From Brasenia schreberi (Eukaryota; Streptophyta; Magnoliopsida; Nymphaeales; Cabombaceae), in contig JAYKKT010000090.1 in the NCBI GenBank assembly GCA_036023115.1, forward strand, positions 31,413,001 through 31,477,000: DNA of 64,000 nucleotides. Direction: 5' to 3'. Position numbers and translations under genes: made by a program. Under the pieces are notes generated by a model that did no database searches, was not told the DNA's origin, and worked only from the letters and a program-made list of their open reading frames with translations. Positions within the stretch are counted from its first letter, which is position 1, and every line of letters starts with the position of its first letter. Below, piece by piece: positions 58,801-63,992 of this stretch.

Positions 58801-60883
58801 CCCACTTCCATTATCATTTTCTGCAGTGACTGCAAAAATTGGCAAACTACCTGTGTTTTGAATTTAGATGAGCGTATTAAACTCTTATGATGTTTGCATG
58901 TACGCTTTCTAAATTTTATTATTTTCCTGATTTTTTTATTATTTTCATATTTTTCAAGTTTTTTTTTGTTTTTATTGCAAAAAATAATGTGTCTTATGGT
59001 ATGATACGATATGACACTTTGACATTAAATGCCTACTGGTGATCCTTCTGAACGATATTACAATATTGCTTAAAACCAAACCCAAAAGAAAAAGGAATTG
59101 CATCAAATAAAGTCTCATTCATTATTAAACAAATAAAGTAATTCGTCAAAGGATGTTGCATATCTATCTTGCATCTGCACAAATGGCTTTGAGCCAGACT
59201 CTTGCACCCAAGGCATACTATGTTGAGTCAAGAAAATAAATGACATCAAACAGGATTGCATCAGCCATTTTGGTTCAATTACACCTCAAACTCAGGATCC
59301 CTGGTCCTCTCTTACAATTCAAGTCAAAATATTTTATCAAACAATGGTATTCAGGTCAGGAATGGGAACAAGCATCAGACACTAACCTGAACATAGAAAT
59401 TTAGGGCCAATGTACAATAACATGAGTCCAGTCTCATCTAGTTAAGGTCAACTAGATCATTCCAGTGTACTGCTGAAAGCAGAAAATATAATATTCCATC
59501 TTCAATCATGATTTTGCAATTATATGAGTGCTTGATGGACGTATGAACTACAAGCAAAGCATACCAACTTTTTGAATCCCAGAGTTTCTCAATTTCACAA
59601 ACCATAGTTATAATTTGAAGTACGTTATTCTATCATTTCTAACAAGCGCTCATTTGGCAGTCCACTATACAGACAAAGTCGATCTAAATTCAAGGAGTGA
59701 TATTTTTCAAAACTATATACCGGCATCCCCAGGCCATTTAGCAAGGTCTCTGCTTCCATAGCCTCAATCCTCGCAATCTCTTCAATGGGACCTTCCTGAC
59801 CATCCAAACCTACAATAAAAGCCACCACCTCTGTTACCTTTATGAGTACTCGACGGATACAAACTTCGGCCATCAAAAGGTAATTGCTTTTGAGGTAAGA
59901 CACTGGCTGTAAGTGACAATGCGGTAATTTCACCAGATCTGCAAAAACAAGGAAAAGCCGACCGACTCCTCTCTAAAAGCCCCCTTACTCTTTTCCTCAC
60001 TATACTGAACCGTACTAAACTGAAGGCAATAACCCTCTGAACAATAAAAATAGCACCCGTGTTAGAACACCAAAAGCAATCATGCCAACATCTTCAAAAG
60101 AACCATAACCACCAGTTGTTCGCGGATTCATGCATGAACAAGCGAACCATGGTTCTTTTGCTTTTCAGTGATAATAACGAAAAGGTGCATTTGCGATACT
60201 AGGCTCGAGCCTATAAAAAATATGGAGAAACACCGGATCAAAAATCGACCGAATGCAAAATGAAGCACAACAGAGAGGCATTACATATGGTCCTAACGGA
60301 AAGAATATAGGGAAAACTTAAAAGACGAAACAACCATGCAATGAGACAAGATGACTCATTGAATTAGCACAACATTACTAGGCTCGAGCCTATAAAAAAT
60401 ATGGAGAAACACCGGATCAAAAATCGACCGAATGCAAAATGAAGCACAACAGAGAGGCATTACATATGGTCCTAACGGAAAGAATATAGGGAAAACTTAA
60501 AAGACGAAACAACCATGCAATGAGACAAGATGACTCATTGAATTAGCACAACATTTTAACTTACCAACAGTCGCCATATGCTCCTCCTTGACATTCAAAT
60601 CCCCCTTGGTGCTCTCTCCCAAGTAATCAACATCCGACTTGCTTGAAGACGTAACCGAGAAAACCTCCCCACCCATCAAAGGTTTGCCCTTGTGGGTATC
60701 GTTCAGAACCCCTGGACCGGTCATCCCACTCGAGCACCGCATCCTGAGCTCAGTCCTAGAGCCATTAGAAGGGCACGCACAGCGAGAAAGCAAGCAAAAT
60801 GATTTCCCCAAGTGGGTAGTCGGTACAGCTGAAGATCTCCGCCTCGCAGCGAAGTATTCGTGGAGCATTTCGGCGCAATCCAT
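11790..60883 (-). CDS. HAD-superfamily (subfamily IG) 5'-nucleotidase, complete 17-exon gene of about 49 kb
   Basis: Exons: 60565-60883, 59721-59809, 56709-56828, 24908-24997, 24680-24795, 24479-24578, 23864-23935, 23732-23779, 23583-23660, 23385-23504, 23081-23186, 13720-13883, 13290-13424, 12716-12846, 12141-12203, 11973-12051, 11790-11867. They sum to 1,908 bp: 635 residues plus TGA. Every junction is GT-AG and keeps frame. An in-frame TAG four codons upstream fixes the ATG at 60,883. The protein matches the plant relatives of cytosolic purine 5'-nucleotidase: HAD motif I GYDMDYTL (nucleophile D165, D167), motif II LLLITNS (S355), a motif III lysine in ARKPEFF (K391), and motif IV GDHIYTD (D447, D452). 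By family it should hydrolyse nucleoside monophosphates; plant substrates are not settled. The basic, Ser/Arg-rich N terminus suggests, but does not prove, organelle targeting. Introns 3 and 11 are filled with retrotransposons. I know of similar Arabidopsis proteins but assign no symbol. Confidence 0.93.
13133..13160 (-). mobile_element. Ultra-short (28 bp) RTE LINE 3' end in intron 13
   Basis: Read on the minus strand, the 28 bases are CATGGGAAAAGG followed by CTTAGTTGTTGTTGTT, the exact 3' terminus and trinucleotide tail of the two large RTE LINEs in this window. The flanks 13,118-13,132 and 13,161-13,176 are near repeats of each other (AAGATTAAACCAGAT against AAGATTATAATCAGAT), as expected of a diverged target-site duplication. 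It therefore looks like reverse transcription that stopped after about 28 bases. Confidence 0.65.
14866..17679 (-). mobile_element. RTE-type LINE A, 5'-truncated, in intron 11, with 19-bp TSD
   Basis: The element is 2.8 kb and flanked by the perfect duplication TTTTTAAGAACTACTCAAC at 14,847-14,865 and 17,680-17,698. It ends in a (GTT)n tail on the minus strand. It starts within the endonuclease domain at the [15 protein letters not shown] region, so the 5' leader and first residues seen in LINE B are missing. Gene order is endonuclease then reverse transcriptase in one original frame, the RTE layout. It lies in the same orientation as the host gene, 180 bp from Copia A. Confidence 0.93.
14903..17680 (-). 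pseudogene. LINE A endonuclease / reverse transcriptase ORF, frameshifted
   Basis: The longest intact part (16,826-17,680, 284 codons) is an apurinic/apyrimidinic-like endonuclease with LQETKWVG near the start, GGDLNGHVG and an SQTQIDYF segment. Later frames at 16,593-16,832, 15,916-16,323 and 15,160-15,876 carry the linker and the reverse transcriptase: [28 protein letters not shown], the [10 protein letters not shown] palm motif and the catalytic [11 protein letters not shown]. The last frame, 14,903-15,205, holds the C-terminal [12 protein letters not shown] block typical of plant LINEs. Frames change at least three times and a TAA interrupts the RT near 15,915, so the element is not coding-competent, although the catalytic FADD is still readable. 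Confidence 0.85.
17878..18174 (-). repeat. Copia A 3' LTR
   Basis: It is 297 bp, the shorter of the pair. Relative to the 5' LTR it lacks 9, 12 and 8 bp at three places; the 12-bp and 8-bp differences lie at short direct repeats (CCCTAATG and CATAATA), consistent with slippage events. Confidence 0.93.
18175..22196 (-). pseudogene. Copia A gag-pol, broken
   Basis: Gag starts at an ATG at 22,196 and includes the zinc knuckle [15 protein letters not shown] near 21,400. The frame at 20,050-21,357 (435 codons) has the GAG-pre-integrase segment [11 protein letters not shown] and the integrase core with [15 protein letters not shown] and [10 protein letters not shown], so the D-D-E triad is readable. 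Reverse transcriptase fragments occupy 19,563-19,844, 19,167-19,448 and 18,521-19,237: [13 protein letters not shown], the catalytic [11 protein letters not shown] and [15 protein letters not shown]. RNase H follows with [10 protein letters not shown]. At least four frame breaks or stops separate the pieces, so it cannot express a full polyprotein. Sequence closely resembles Copia C, which appears to belong to the same or a sister family. Confidence 0.88.
22447..22772 (-). repeat. Copia A 5' LTR
   Basis: It is 326 bp. It begins (minus strand) with TGTTGAAGATC and ends with TTTCATCA next to the tRNA-Met primer-binding site. The transcription start should lie inside this LTR; no TATA box was assigned. 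Confidence 0.93.
23081..24997 (-). CDS. 5'-nucleotidase exons 4-11 (cap region, motifs II and III)
   Basis: Exon 4 (24908-24997) encodes [20 protein letters not shown] directly downstream of motif I across the 31.7-kb intron. Exon 5 (24680-24795) covers the [20 protein letters not shown] region. Exon 6 (24479-24578) completes a split serine codon and encodes [14 protein letters not shown] and the FFSVSEAV helix. Exons 7-9 (23864-23935, 23732-23779, 23583-23660) encode the MVDRLDEG to LLDQKE stretch. Exon 10 (23385-23504) carries HAD motif [10 protein letters not shown]. Exon 11 (23081-23186) carries [11 protein letters not shown] with the conserved lysine and MRPCFKA. Exon 11 ends on the first base of a glycine codon completed 9.2 kb away by exon 12. 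These eight exons fit within 1.9 kb, which shows the ancestral compact gene scale. Confidence 0.93.
24998..26219. other. Start of intron 3 (unique-looking part)
   Basis: This stretch follows exon 4 on the + strand and precedes the first copia remnant. It is AT-rich with no recognisable coding or repeat feature. It probably represents original intron sequence or highly decayed repeats. Confidence 0.5.
26220..27026 (+). pseudogene. Decayed copia reverse transcriptase remnant, left flank of Copia B
   Basis: Translation in several frames gives copia RT landmarks in order: a [13 protein letters not shown] segment (near 26,260), [11 protein letters not shown] and [11 protein letters not shown] (about 26,490-26,570), [20 protein letters not shown] (about 26,590-26,645) and [12 protein letters not shown] (from 26,759) with the catalytic DD still present. 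Stops and frame changes are frequent and no LTR belongs to it. It is cut at 27,026 by the insertion of Copia B. This is an old fragment of the ancestral intron. Confidence 0.75.
27027..27307 (+). repeat. Copia B 5' LTR
   Basis: It is 281 bp and matches 51,513-51,801 over its length, including the blocks GGGCATAAGTGT, GGTTAAGAGAAATAAAAAAG and ATCAAGAAGAAGAGGG. It differs from the 3' LTR by several substitutions and indels. Confidence 0.9.
27566..29601 (+). pseudogene. Copia B gag and truncated pol, left part
   Basis: Gag begins at the ATG at 27,566 and contains [20 protein letters not shown] and [17 protein letters not shown] degenerate knuckle, [12 protein letters not shown], lies near 28,400-28,440 (second Cys changed to Tyr). 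Near 28,520-28,600 the frame jumps directly from the post-gag region to the C-terminal integrase ([10 protein letters not shown]), so the GAG-pre-integrase part and the first two catalytic aspartates are deleted. Integrase C terminus follows at 28,701-28,985 ([31 protein letters not shown]). The start of RT ([21 protein letters not shown]) stops at 29,601, where Copia D is inserted. Confidence 0.82.
29754..30114 (-). repeat. Copia C 3' LTR
   Basis: It is 361 bp. It retains a segment (about 29,958-29,998, around CCCAATGGATCAGAATTTGATCC) that the 5' LTR lacks. That segment contains a short palindrome, GGATCAGAATTTGATCC, also present in variant form in the Copia A and Copia D LTRs. Confidence 0.92.
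30115..32491 (-). pseudogene. Copia C pol, downstream of the gypsy insertion
   Basis: Going 5' to 3' on the minus strand from 32,493: integrase core continues with [26 protein letters not shown] and [10 protein letters not shown], so the second Asp and the Glu of the triad are here. Then come the integrase C terminus (31,899-32,135, [15 protein letters not shown]), the RT start (31,440-31,658, [10 protein letters not shown]), the RT core (30,938-31,234, [12 protein letters not shown] and [11 protein letters not shown]), RNase H (30,568-30,879, YSDADWA) and the terminal QLADILTKP segment (30,143-30,457). Frame breaks occur between these pieces. Confidence 0.87.
33100..33830. repeat. 110-bp tandem repeat array in the 3' LTR
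   Basis: About six to seven head-to-tail units of 110 bp are seen, with copies of GGTCGGCCCTTACTTGGGTC at 33,431, 33,541, 33,651 and 33,761. The central four are nearly identical; the outer ones (from 33,100) are more diverged. Each unit contains AAGAGCGAAAGCTCAA, a partly palindromic block, and a GTGTGTGAGAGTG tract complementary to TACTCACACG. The same array recurs in the 5' LTR at about 44,617-45,347. Confidence 0.93.
34840..35190. repeat. Degenerate telomere-like (TTTAGGG-related) tract in the 3' LTR; copy at about 46,364-46,714
   Basis: Over about 350 bp the + strand repeats GGTTTAGG, GGATTAGG, GGTTAGGTGG and TTTAGGG-like units at irregular spacing of 7-12 bp. It resembles the plant telomere repeat but is neither regular nor terminal, and it lies wholly within an LTR and is present in both LTRs. 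It is therefore part of the element and not an internal telomere. Confidence 0.8.
36025..37197 (-). other. Gypsy 3' untranslated region between integrase and the 3' LTR
   Basis: About 1.2 kb separates the integrase stop from the polypurine tract at about 36,025-36,040. It is rich in TTTTGGGCC/GGAAAGAG runs. No protein-coding feature is recognised; some Tat elements carry an extra ORF here, but I see none. Confidence 0.6.
37198..38742 (-). CDS. Gypsy end of second RNase H plus integrase, 514 codons
   Basis: It opens within the last part of the archaeal-type RNase H ([29 protein letters not shown]). The integrase zinc-binding segment has H165/H172 and KCHPC (C203, C206). The core carries the complete D-D-E set: WAFDIVGP (D235), LVSDNGTPF (D296) and [11 protein letters not shown] (E332). 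The C-terminal region includes [21 protein letters not shown] and FEVGDLVLK, then ends KKYHV and a stop. No chromodomain is recognised. The integrase itself is intact, but its frame is out of register with the upstream RT after the slip near 38,737. Confidence 0.9.
   Translation of the reverse strand: MESSLLVINQVLKIWQVRNEKLLPYHELATRLVQSFQSCKLTHIGREDNGIADALSSLGSALKVDPISGTRSLEIWHAPHPSTHYLDICQNNPESIEKPWFYDIKQFLENGGFTEDATSKDRAFIRKISTRYTILGGVLYKKSFTGILLRCIDLEEARIVMHEFHDGECGGHVNANMMAMKILRGGYFWSTLKKDCHNHVRKCHPCQVHGHAIHIPSSALHSVVSPWPFTMWAFDIVGPIFPKASNGHRFILAATEYFSKWVEAISLTNVMGQHVVAFIRRNILARFGVPRDLVSDNGTPFKNERMVKLCNTYGITHHFSSPYYPQGNGQAEATNKTLIGIIEKTLEKGRRWHEKLDEALWAYRTSIRAPTNATPFELVYGTNAILPIHTQLHSFHTSIALDLPLETLQHARMAELDLLDERRLLAMDHARAYRQRIARHYSKHIRPRHFEVGDLVLKTIHHRGPHPLGKWRPNWDGPYVVRATTTNNSYWLIDVEGRNLADPINIQYLKKYHV
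38735..40885 (-). pseudogene. Gypsy RT / RNase H / second RNase H, one nonsense codon and one frameshift
   Basis: The frame 39,947-40,885 contains the linker and RT fingers: [31 protein letters not shown] and [14 protein letters not shown]. It stops at a TAA (39,944-39,946) within the usually continuous [12 protein letters not shown], where a tyrosine codon is expected. The same frame reopens as 38,687-39,934 with [16 protein letters not shown], the catalytic [10 protein letters not shown] (residues 31-34 of this frame), RNase H ([18 protein letters not shown]) and the second, archaeal-type RNase H (KMHFDGARN with D338, NNVAEYEVL with E377). At about 38,737 the frame slips just before the third acidic residue of that domain, and translation continues in another frame. 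Two single-base lesions thus make an otherwise intact pol nonfunctional. Confidence 0.9.
40999..43878 (-). CDS. Gypsy Gag-protease ORF, 959 codons, intact
   Basis: The frame opens 135 bp downstream of the 5' LTR and is uninterrupted. Residues about 120-290 form the Gag capsid-like domain ([33 protein letters not shown]). Residues 405-418 hold [14 protein letters not shown], a knuckle variant with Cys-X2-His spacing seen in this lineage. Residues about 660-760 form the aspartic protease with LVDGGGG (catalytic D679; the usual Ser/Thr after Gly is replaced by Gly) and a distal LLLGRPW (750-755). The N terminus (1-120) is charged and helical, and the region 430-570 is Pro-rich. RT lies in a different frame and begins about 110 bp downstream, so pol needs a frameshift, re-initiation or splicing. 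Retroelement structural protein; not a host gene. Confidence 0.92.
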   Translation of the reverse strand: MKSMSKSNPSEVSSQGSYASSSHSRRIFKNKIKLDEIEDLRREFEAKIDALSQEAEVGDSCSSNGEQRPKKKMEKPRKQKEASVMEGNQYHESFTQKDRKALQQLLKGQNKEKRSYALSDFLPMDYETDSDDEIPNFHRYDGMGDPRSHLQLFSRRAHKKKKDSMKWVYWFPLSLKGTTAKWLASYDLSQFATFEELANCFMQRFAHNVEVTPTLNTLRDTKQGMNEDVHAFIIRWRSLLGQVREPISEGCAVMLILDNFKSELKTLLSLHEISTFHKLIKKASLFETNLRKGTYDHLWKGSAVPKTRVEKPIAYGLPPTDKGAKPHKIANVRVDPGMAGTSKNFEKIENKRERNFSKPIEKREYTPLGQPVSEVLDLLLAQSMIELPEIPEGVTSKGGYLNRFCKYHRLKDHDTKRCFSLLNKIENLIAEGRLQVTAEPEPPQAIFKEPFPKHASGSGKGKEVCTLTISKELARKPEPGRPACTPILVLYKRPAQVVIRGPPKVETPTRPVLKIQGSPQLILRAKFSANPRLVVGEVTRSGRIYQPPHLQGAQKVVSVPGPSKACIPSGLPKADKDKIILNPYDFENHLSKIPIHMSILELIKTSPRHRLVLEKILERAKVDSNISPESLSAQVALLGAKSPITFSEDDIDRPYETHNQALHIEVVLNNHSLDRCLVDGGGGLNILPLHVAYKIGVTLTSVNPSPIVITGYDGNASRPLGSIELPMETGGIEHTGVFHVLDIHPHYNLLLGRPWIHSLCAVPSTFHKCVKIPFRDQVVVILGESHPQLQGIINSPCLSSSQAHEANLGQIMVEPPRLVLNNPRKVVCVKGPPKAGPLPTLILLEKPKRSLFPKPLDKRPYEPNMDDSMFQDHDLYPIFSKNKRSWNMLLNMGYTPYKSLGAQNQGLLEPILPRANPSRYGIGYTPRIPPEPPPVTTWVKGAPEPVLEETYGLDLLFRV
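43991..44010 (-). promoter_or_regulatory. Gypsy primer-binding site
   Basis: On the element strand the 5' LTR end GTCTACA is followed by GAG and then ATTGGCACGCCCGGTGGGAC. The TGG at the start of the complementary part fits pairing with a tRNA CCA end. I do not assign the tRNA species. Confidence 0.7.
44014..47550 (-). repeat. Gypsy 5' LTR (3,537 bp)
   Basis: It aligns end to end with the 3' LTR at a constant offset of 11,517. The 9-bp length excess is the sum of +8 in a G run (19 against 11), -1 in AGATGGGAG, and +2 at CTTGGACG. Five substitutions were noted by eye: one near 32,728/44,246, one near 32,788/44,305 and three in the region just before the LTR end at 35,750-35,950. This LTR should hold the promoter for the element. 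Confidence 0.95.
44617..45347. repeat. 110-bp tandem repeat array in the 5' LTR
   Basis: This is the counterpart of the array in the other LTR, at the same offset of 11,517, with the same number of units. Equal copy number in both LTRs shows that no unit was gained or lost since insertion. Confidence 0.92.
47556..49305 (-). pseudogene. Copia C gag and integrase N-terminal part, upstream of the gypsy insertion
   Basis: Gag starts near 49,305 ([18 protein letters not shown]) and reads [20 protein letters not shown]. The frame 48,241-48,852 includes a knuckle, [15 protein letters not shown], with two Cys lost. The frame 47,628-48,341 carries [11 protein letters not shown] (the copia protease DSGAT motif), then [12 protein letters not shown] (GAG-pre-integrase) and FEIIHYDV. 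The reading is cut at 47,551 by the gypsy element within the integrase core and resumes at 32,496. The protease DSGAT is intact here, whereas it is not readable in the other copia copies. Confidence 0.85.
49590..49921 (-). repeat. Copia C 5' LTR
   Basis: It is 332 bp, bounded by the primer-binding site on the internal side and the ATTCA duplication outside. Confidence 0.92.
50825..51512 (+). pseudogene. Copia B pol, right part (late RT and RNase H)
   Basis: From about 50,830 the + strand encodes [20 protein letters not shown], then [17 protein letters not shown] and VYTDTD, then GSTHNRST and [12 protein letters not shown]. This is the copia connection and RNase H region that should lie about 600 bp further along than where the left part stops. 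Several stops interrupt it. The region coding the RT catalytic YVDD is absent, so a deletion accompanied or followed the joining with Copia D at about 50,825. Confidence 0.8.
51513..51801 (+). repeat. Copia B 3' LTR
   Basis: It is 289 bp, TGTTAAATAC to TTCAACA. It is followed at once by the AGATG duplication that matches the left flank of the 5' LTR. Confidence 0.9.
52847..55980 (+). mobile_element. RTE-type LINE B, near full length, with 17-bp TSD
   Basis: The 3.13-kb element is flanked by AATGAAGTATATTTTCA at 52,830-52,846 and 55,981-55,997. It begins with a leader (CTCCGCCCATGTAAGCG) and ends in a (GTT)n tail of nine units. It is antisense to the host gene. The sequence is clearly homologous to LINE A over the shared region. 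The 3.1-kb length and the presence of a 5' leader match complete RTE elements. Confidence 0.93.
52960..55927 (+). pseudogene. LINE B endonuclease / reverse transcriptase ORF, decayed
   Basis: The frame 52,960-53,490 starts [10 protein letters not shown], has two imperfect copies of an about 28-residue segment (…[14 protein letters not shown]… and …[14 protein letters not shown]…), then enters the endonuclease: [20 protein letters not shown], and a TGA after IQRYGD. Endonuclease continues at 53,608-53,817 (GGDLNGYVG), RT at 54,436-54,900 ([28 protein letters not shown]) and later frames ([25 protein letters not shown]). The catalytic FADD is changed to FAND ([11 protein letters not shown]), which should abolish polymerase activity. 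Several stops and frame changes confirm it is dead. Confidence 0.88.
56231..56708. other. Intron 3, segment next to exon 3
   Basis: About 480 bp without recognisable coding sequence. It may include LTR sequence of the old gypsy remnant, but no copy exists here to test that. Confidence 0.45.
56709..60883 (-). CDS. 5'-nucleotidase exons 1-3 (N-terminal extension and HAD motif I)
   Basis: Exon 1 (60565-60883) encodes 106 residues from [11 protein letters not shown], rich in Arg, Ser and Gly, followed by an acidic [12 protein letters not shown] part; no known domain, consistent with a targeting extension plus linker. Exon 2 (59721-59809) begins after GTAG at 59,810 and reads [20 protein letters not shown] and ends NGLGMP. 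Exon 3 (56709-56828, phase 0 both sides) reads [20 protein letters not shown] and contains GYDMDYTL with the catalytic aspartates. Phases (1 after exon 1, 0 after exons 2 and 3) all close. Exon 1 lies 179 bp tandem duplication upstream in intron sequence on its 3' side (60,198-60,555). Confidence 0.92.
56829..59720. other. Intron 2 (2.9 kb), no recognisable genes
   Basis: AT-rich with no transposon protein recognised. A short + strand frame at 58,395-58,631 has no similarity I can identify. The length is larger than the other non-invaded introns, so unrecognised repeats are likely. Confidence 0.5.
60198..60555. repeat. Perfect 179-bp tandem duplication in intron 1
   Basis: 60,198-60,376 and 60,377-60,555 are two adjacent copies, each starting ACTAGGCTCGAGCC and ending GAATTAGCACAACATT. 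I found no difference between them by eye. The right copy ends 9 bp from the exon 1 donor (GT at 60,564-60,563), but the splice site is not itself copied. Confidence 0.93.
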
Positions 60884-60977
60884 GCTGCCCACCTACAGGC
60901 CGGAGGACGGGAAAGTGTCCCCCTTGTTTGTCTTCTTCAACGGAGAGCGCCTTGTCTGAGAGCTTCCTCTCCTGTTC

Positions 60978-60984
60978 TTTATAT
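60978..60984 (-). promoter_or_regulatory. Candidate TATA box of the 5'-nucleotidase gene
   Basis: On the minus strand the sequence reads CATATAAAG, about 100 bp upstream of the ATG at 60,883. That leaves room for a 5' leader of about 65-70 bases. A GAGA tract on the same strand lies slightly further upstream (61,023-61,037). Confidence 0.5.
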
Positions 60985-60999
60985 GTGCCTGAGCACTGA

Positions 61000-61607
61000 C
61001 AAATTGATGCGATATTGATGGCTCCCTCTCTCTCTCCATTATTTTTTTGTCTACTTTTTCATGATTCCATTGATATCCGAAAATCAGAATTACGATGTCG
61101 GTCCTCGACAACAGGAGAGAACACGTGAATGAGGCAACGGCTCGGATTTTGGTTGATATTAGGAGAGGTGTTGGGAATCAGGGGAGGACGTGCCGATAAT
61201 GACGAGGGTGAGTACGAAATAGTGGCTCGGCCCATACACCAATATCTCATTCAATAGCTGACTTGGACTAGGCTGCTTAACCGGCTGAGCTAAGCTCCCA
61301 CAGCATTATGTGGTACTTAATCCAACTTGGGGGTGTTGACTTTGAAGCTTGAAAGTGAGGCATGCTCCCTACAAGCCTGAATTCGTTCCTGTCGCTCTCT
61401 CTCTCTCAAGCACACATGCATACAGACGCGCACACACACACATATATATACCATTGAAGTTGCTTATTCATGCTCATCCATTGAGTGACATAGTGTAATA
61501 TCAATATTCTTCATATTTTTTAAAATATTTAAGAAAAATTTAAATTATATTTATATCACTCAAACCAATGAATAAACATATAGAAAGTGGACAATGTCCG
61601 GTTTGTT

Positions 61608-61639
<32 letters not shown>

Positions 61640-63265
61640 AACCTCTTTTCTTTTGGTGCTTAGAGGCCACAAGGAAGCAAATTGAGTTTCCTAATAAAAC
61701 TTCTCATTAATAACTGGAACTCATTGAAGCCCAAATCCATGCAAAAGTAGCATTCAGGGCGTTAGCCCACCTCTGGCAAGGCTCTCAACTTGTGTGTTGT
61801 AGGTTGCAAGTATGATCCCCGTGGCGTGCATGCCCCAGCTTCCGCCTCCCGTTGTAGCATCACAGACTCCTGAAAAAACAGTCATTTAAGGAAAGGAGAC
61901 ATAAAAGCAGTATCTCAGAAAAGTATCCTCAAGAGGAACCTAGTTTCTAGGTCTTATTTGAGATGAGAAAATCTGAGTCATTAAAATGCGTGACACCTCG
62001 TCCATATTACAGCTAAGTTGTGACAAACCACATCAAATTCCTATATATATCAAACTAATATCTTCTATGACCTTTTTGTTTCTGTCATATGTATATGCAA
62101 GTGTTCGTTTAATCATTTAATGATCCAATTGGTCATTGATCTTCCTACTATCAACTGATGCGCACATTACACTCTGCCCAGCCAGCCGTTGGAAAAACAA
62201 GTGACAACATCTATACGAAGGCCATTCCAAGGAACTAACGTTGGAGATTCCTTTTGGTGCTTGCGTTCGGGTGTTCAGAGCCTCAGAGCAAATTGATGGT
62301 CATGAGCGCCTAGCAAATACCAAAAAATTACAAATATGGGTAAACAAAAATCACAATGGCCTGTATGCATCGAAGAACCTTCATTAGTGTTCGAAAAGCA
62401 GCCAATTTGAGGGTTGTTTTGGCTTGAATCTTAGGTAACCTTTTATTAACTCATGTTCCCATGTCCACTTGCTAGTTGACAATGTTAGATTGAAACCATG
62501 ATAAGATCTCTGTTTGCATTCCCTGAACCGCAGTTCTTCCATAAGGACAAAAATATTGCAAGTAGGAATCAACTTCCAAAAGTCGGAAACGTGGGAAATA
62601 TGCATGTTCTGGTCAGTTTTATTCTTGAAAATTCACATTTCCTGTTCCATGATCAAATCCACAATTGTTTAGAATGTTGAAACAGTTGTCACGAACAAAT
62701 TCACATTTCTTCCGAATTAATCCAAACGTCCCCATGTGAATCTCCTATAGCATCTTTTCTGGGAGATGAGATTGAGCTTGGCCTTTCATCAGATCATTTA
62801 ACACGACCCCTAAAGGATGTTATGATCCATCATCTCTGTCATCTACACAGCCAGGAATTGTTGAAACGGAAATTGCTATGTTATGCACATGATTTCATTG
62901 GGATTTCTCCTTTGGTATCATGAACAGGTTCGTCACAACAATTTGGTACTTCAACTGAACCTTCCGTTTGCAAACTTATGGCATCGCAGCTCTACTAACT
63001 TCCACCGACTCTTCGAATGGTAGAGTCGCTTTCATCAAAATTAATGTGTTTTCTGCAACAGACAACAAGAGAACGGAGAGCCTAGAATAATGCCTACTTC
63101 TGTGGACTGAGGTATTGGTGAGTTCTCAATTCTCAAGTCTTATGTTACAATTCCGATGTTTCCCTCCTCGCGTGTTAACAAAATTTCATTGAATACGAGT
63201 AAAACATGAAGAGCAAGAAACTCTGGTTGGTACATGGGACATGGGGCCGGGTACTTCATCTAAAA
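61000..63265. other. Intergenic region between the nucleotidase and SECA1 (both minus strand)
   Basis: It holds the nucleotidase upstream region and the SECA1 3' untranslated end. Notable parts are a CT/CA/TA microsatellite near 61,397-61,450, a (TA)n(GT)n repeat at about 61,608-61,638 and a SINE-like block near 61,750-61,875. No exon was recognised. Confidence 0.6.
61748..61875 (+). repeat. Possible tRNA-derived SINE
   Basis: GGGCGTTAGCCCACCTCTGG resembles an A box and AGGTTGCAAGTATGATCCCC a B box, about 45 bp apart. The unit ends with a short A-run (GAAAAAACA). Layout fits a SINE head; no duplication was verified. Confidence 0.4.
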
Positions 63266-63992
63266 TCATGAAGAAGCCTTTACCGGCGCAACAGGGTTAG
63301 GGTCATTGTTACTGCCACTTCCATTCGAGGCATCATTTGTGCGGTCCTTCTCAGCATTCCGATCCTTTGCCATGACTGGTTGAAACTGTTAAGAAGTTGA
63401 AAGAGTCGACCATCAGTGAGTCTGGTTAATAAATTAGCTCAAAAGATTATATGGAGCAAGAGCCATCTCATTAGATGAAATCTTAACAATCTTTGGCTTG
63501 GTTTTCAAAAGAGATGCCCAGATGCATTAGTATCCAATATTTTAAACTGTGCCTGATTATTCTTTCTAGTAGCATCCAGGTTTTACGAAAACAAGCTCAT
63601 GCAGCTGACCATCATCTTTCAGAAGCTTACCACATCTTTTTTGTTTTTCGCCAAGGACAAGTAAGAAAACTTCCTTAAACAAGTGGAGTTCTTTAGTAGA
63701 TTGAAAGGAAAAACAAAAGAGGGCAGGGGAGGGAAGAATGTTCTAGTTATACCTGATAGGCAGAATAAATGACATTTCTTCGTATCTGGGCCATCATATC
63801 TAAGAAGAGATTGTAGCCCTCAAGCTTGTACTCAATAAGTGGATCTCTTTGTGCATACCCTCGCAAGCCAACAGCTTGCTGAACAAACTTTAGTGCCTGC
63901 AAGTGCTCTTTCCATAGTCTATCAATGTTGCTCAGAATGAAGAATCTCTCTGCTTCTGTCATCAATCCAGGTGCCTGCTTCTCTGTAATTTC
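63266..63992 (-). CDS. SECA1: Chloroplast protein translocase subunit SecA1, last two exons, partial
   Basis: The gene enters from the right edge. The penultimate exon is about 63,753-63,992 (acceptor CTAG at the right edge inferred; donor CAG|GTATAA at 63,752). It reads [20 protein letters not shown], then [20 protein letters not shown] and [10 protein letters not shown], the near-invariant helical scaffold/wing C-terminal region of plastid and cyanobacterial SecA. The last exon, 63,266-63,385, follows an AG acceptor, reads [10 protein letters not shown] and ends in a low-complexity tail ([20 protein letters not shown]) and TGA. The bacterial C-terminal zinc-binding motif is absent, as in plastid SecA1. 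SecA1 is the ATPase driving thylakoid Sec protein transport. Phases join (80 codons then 39 codons plus stop). The SecA1 versus SecA2 choice rests on the [10 protein letters not shown] and [11 protein letters not shown] wording. Confidence 0.9.
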
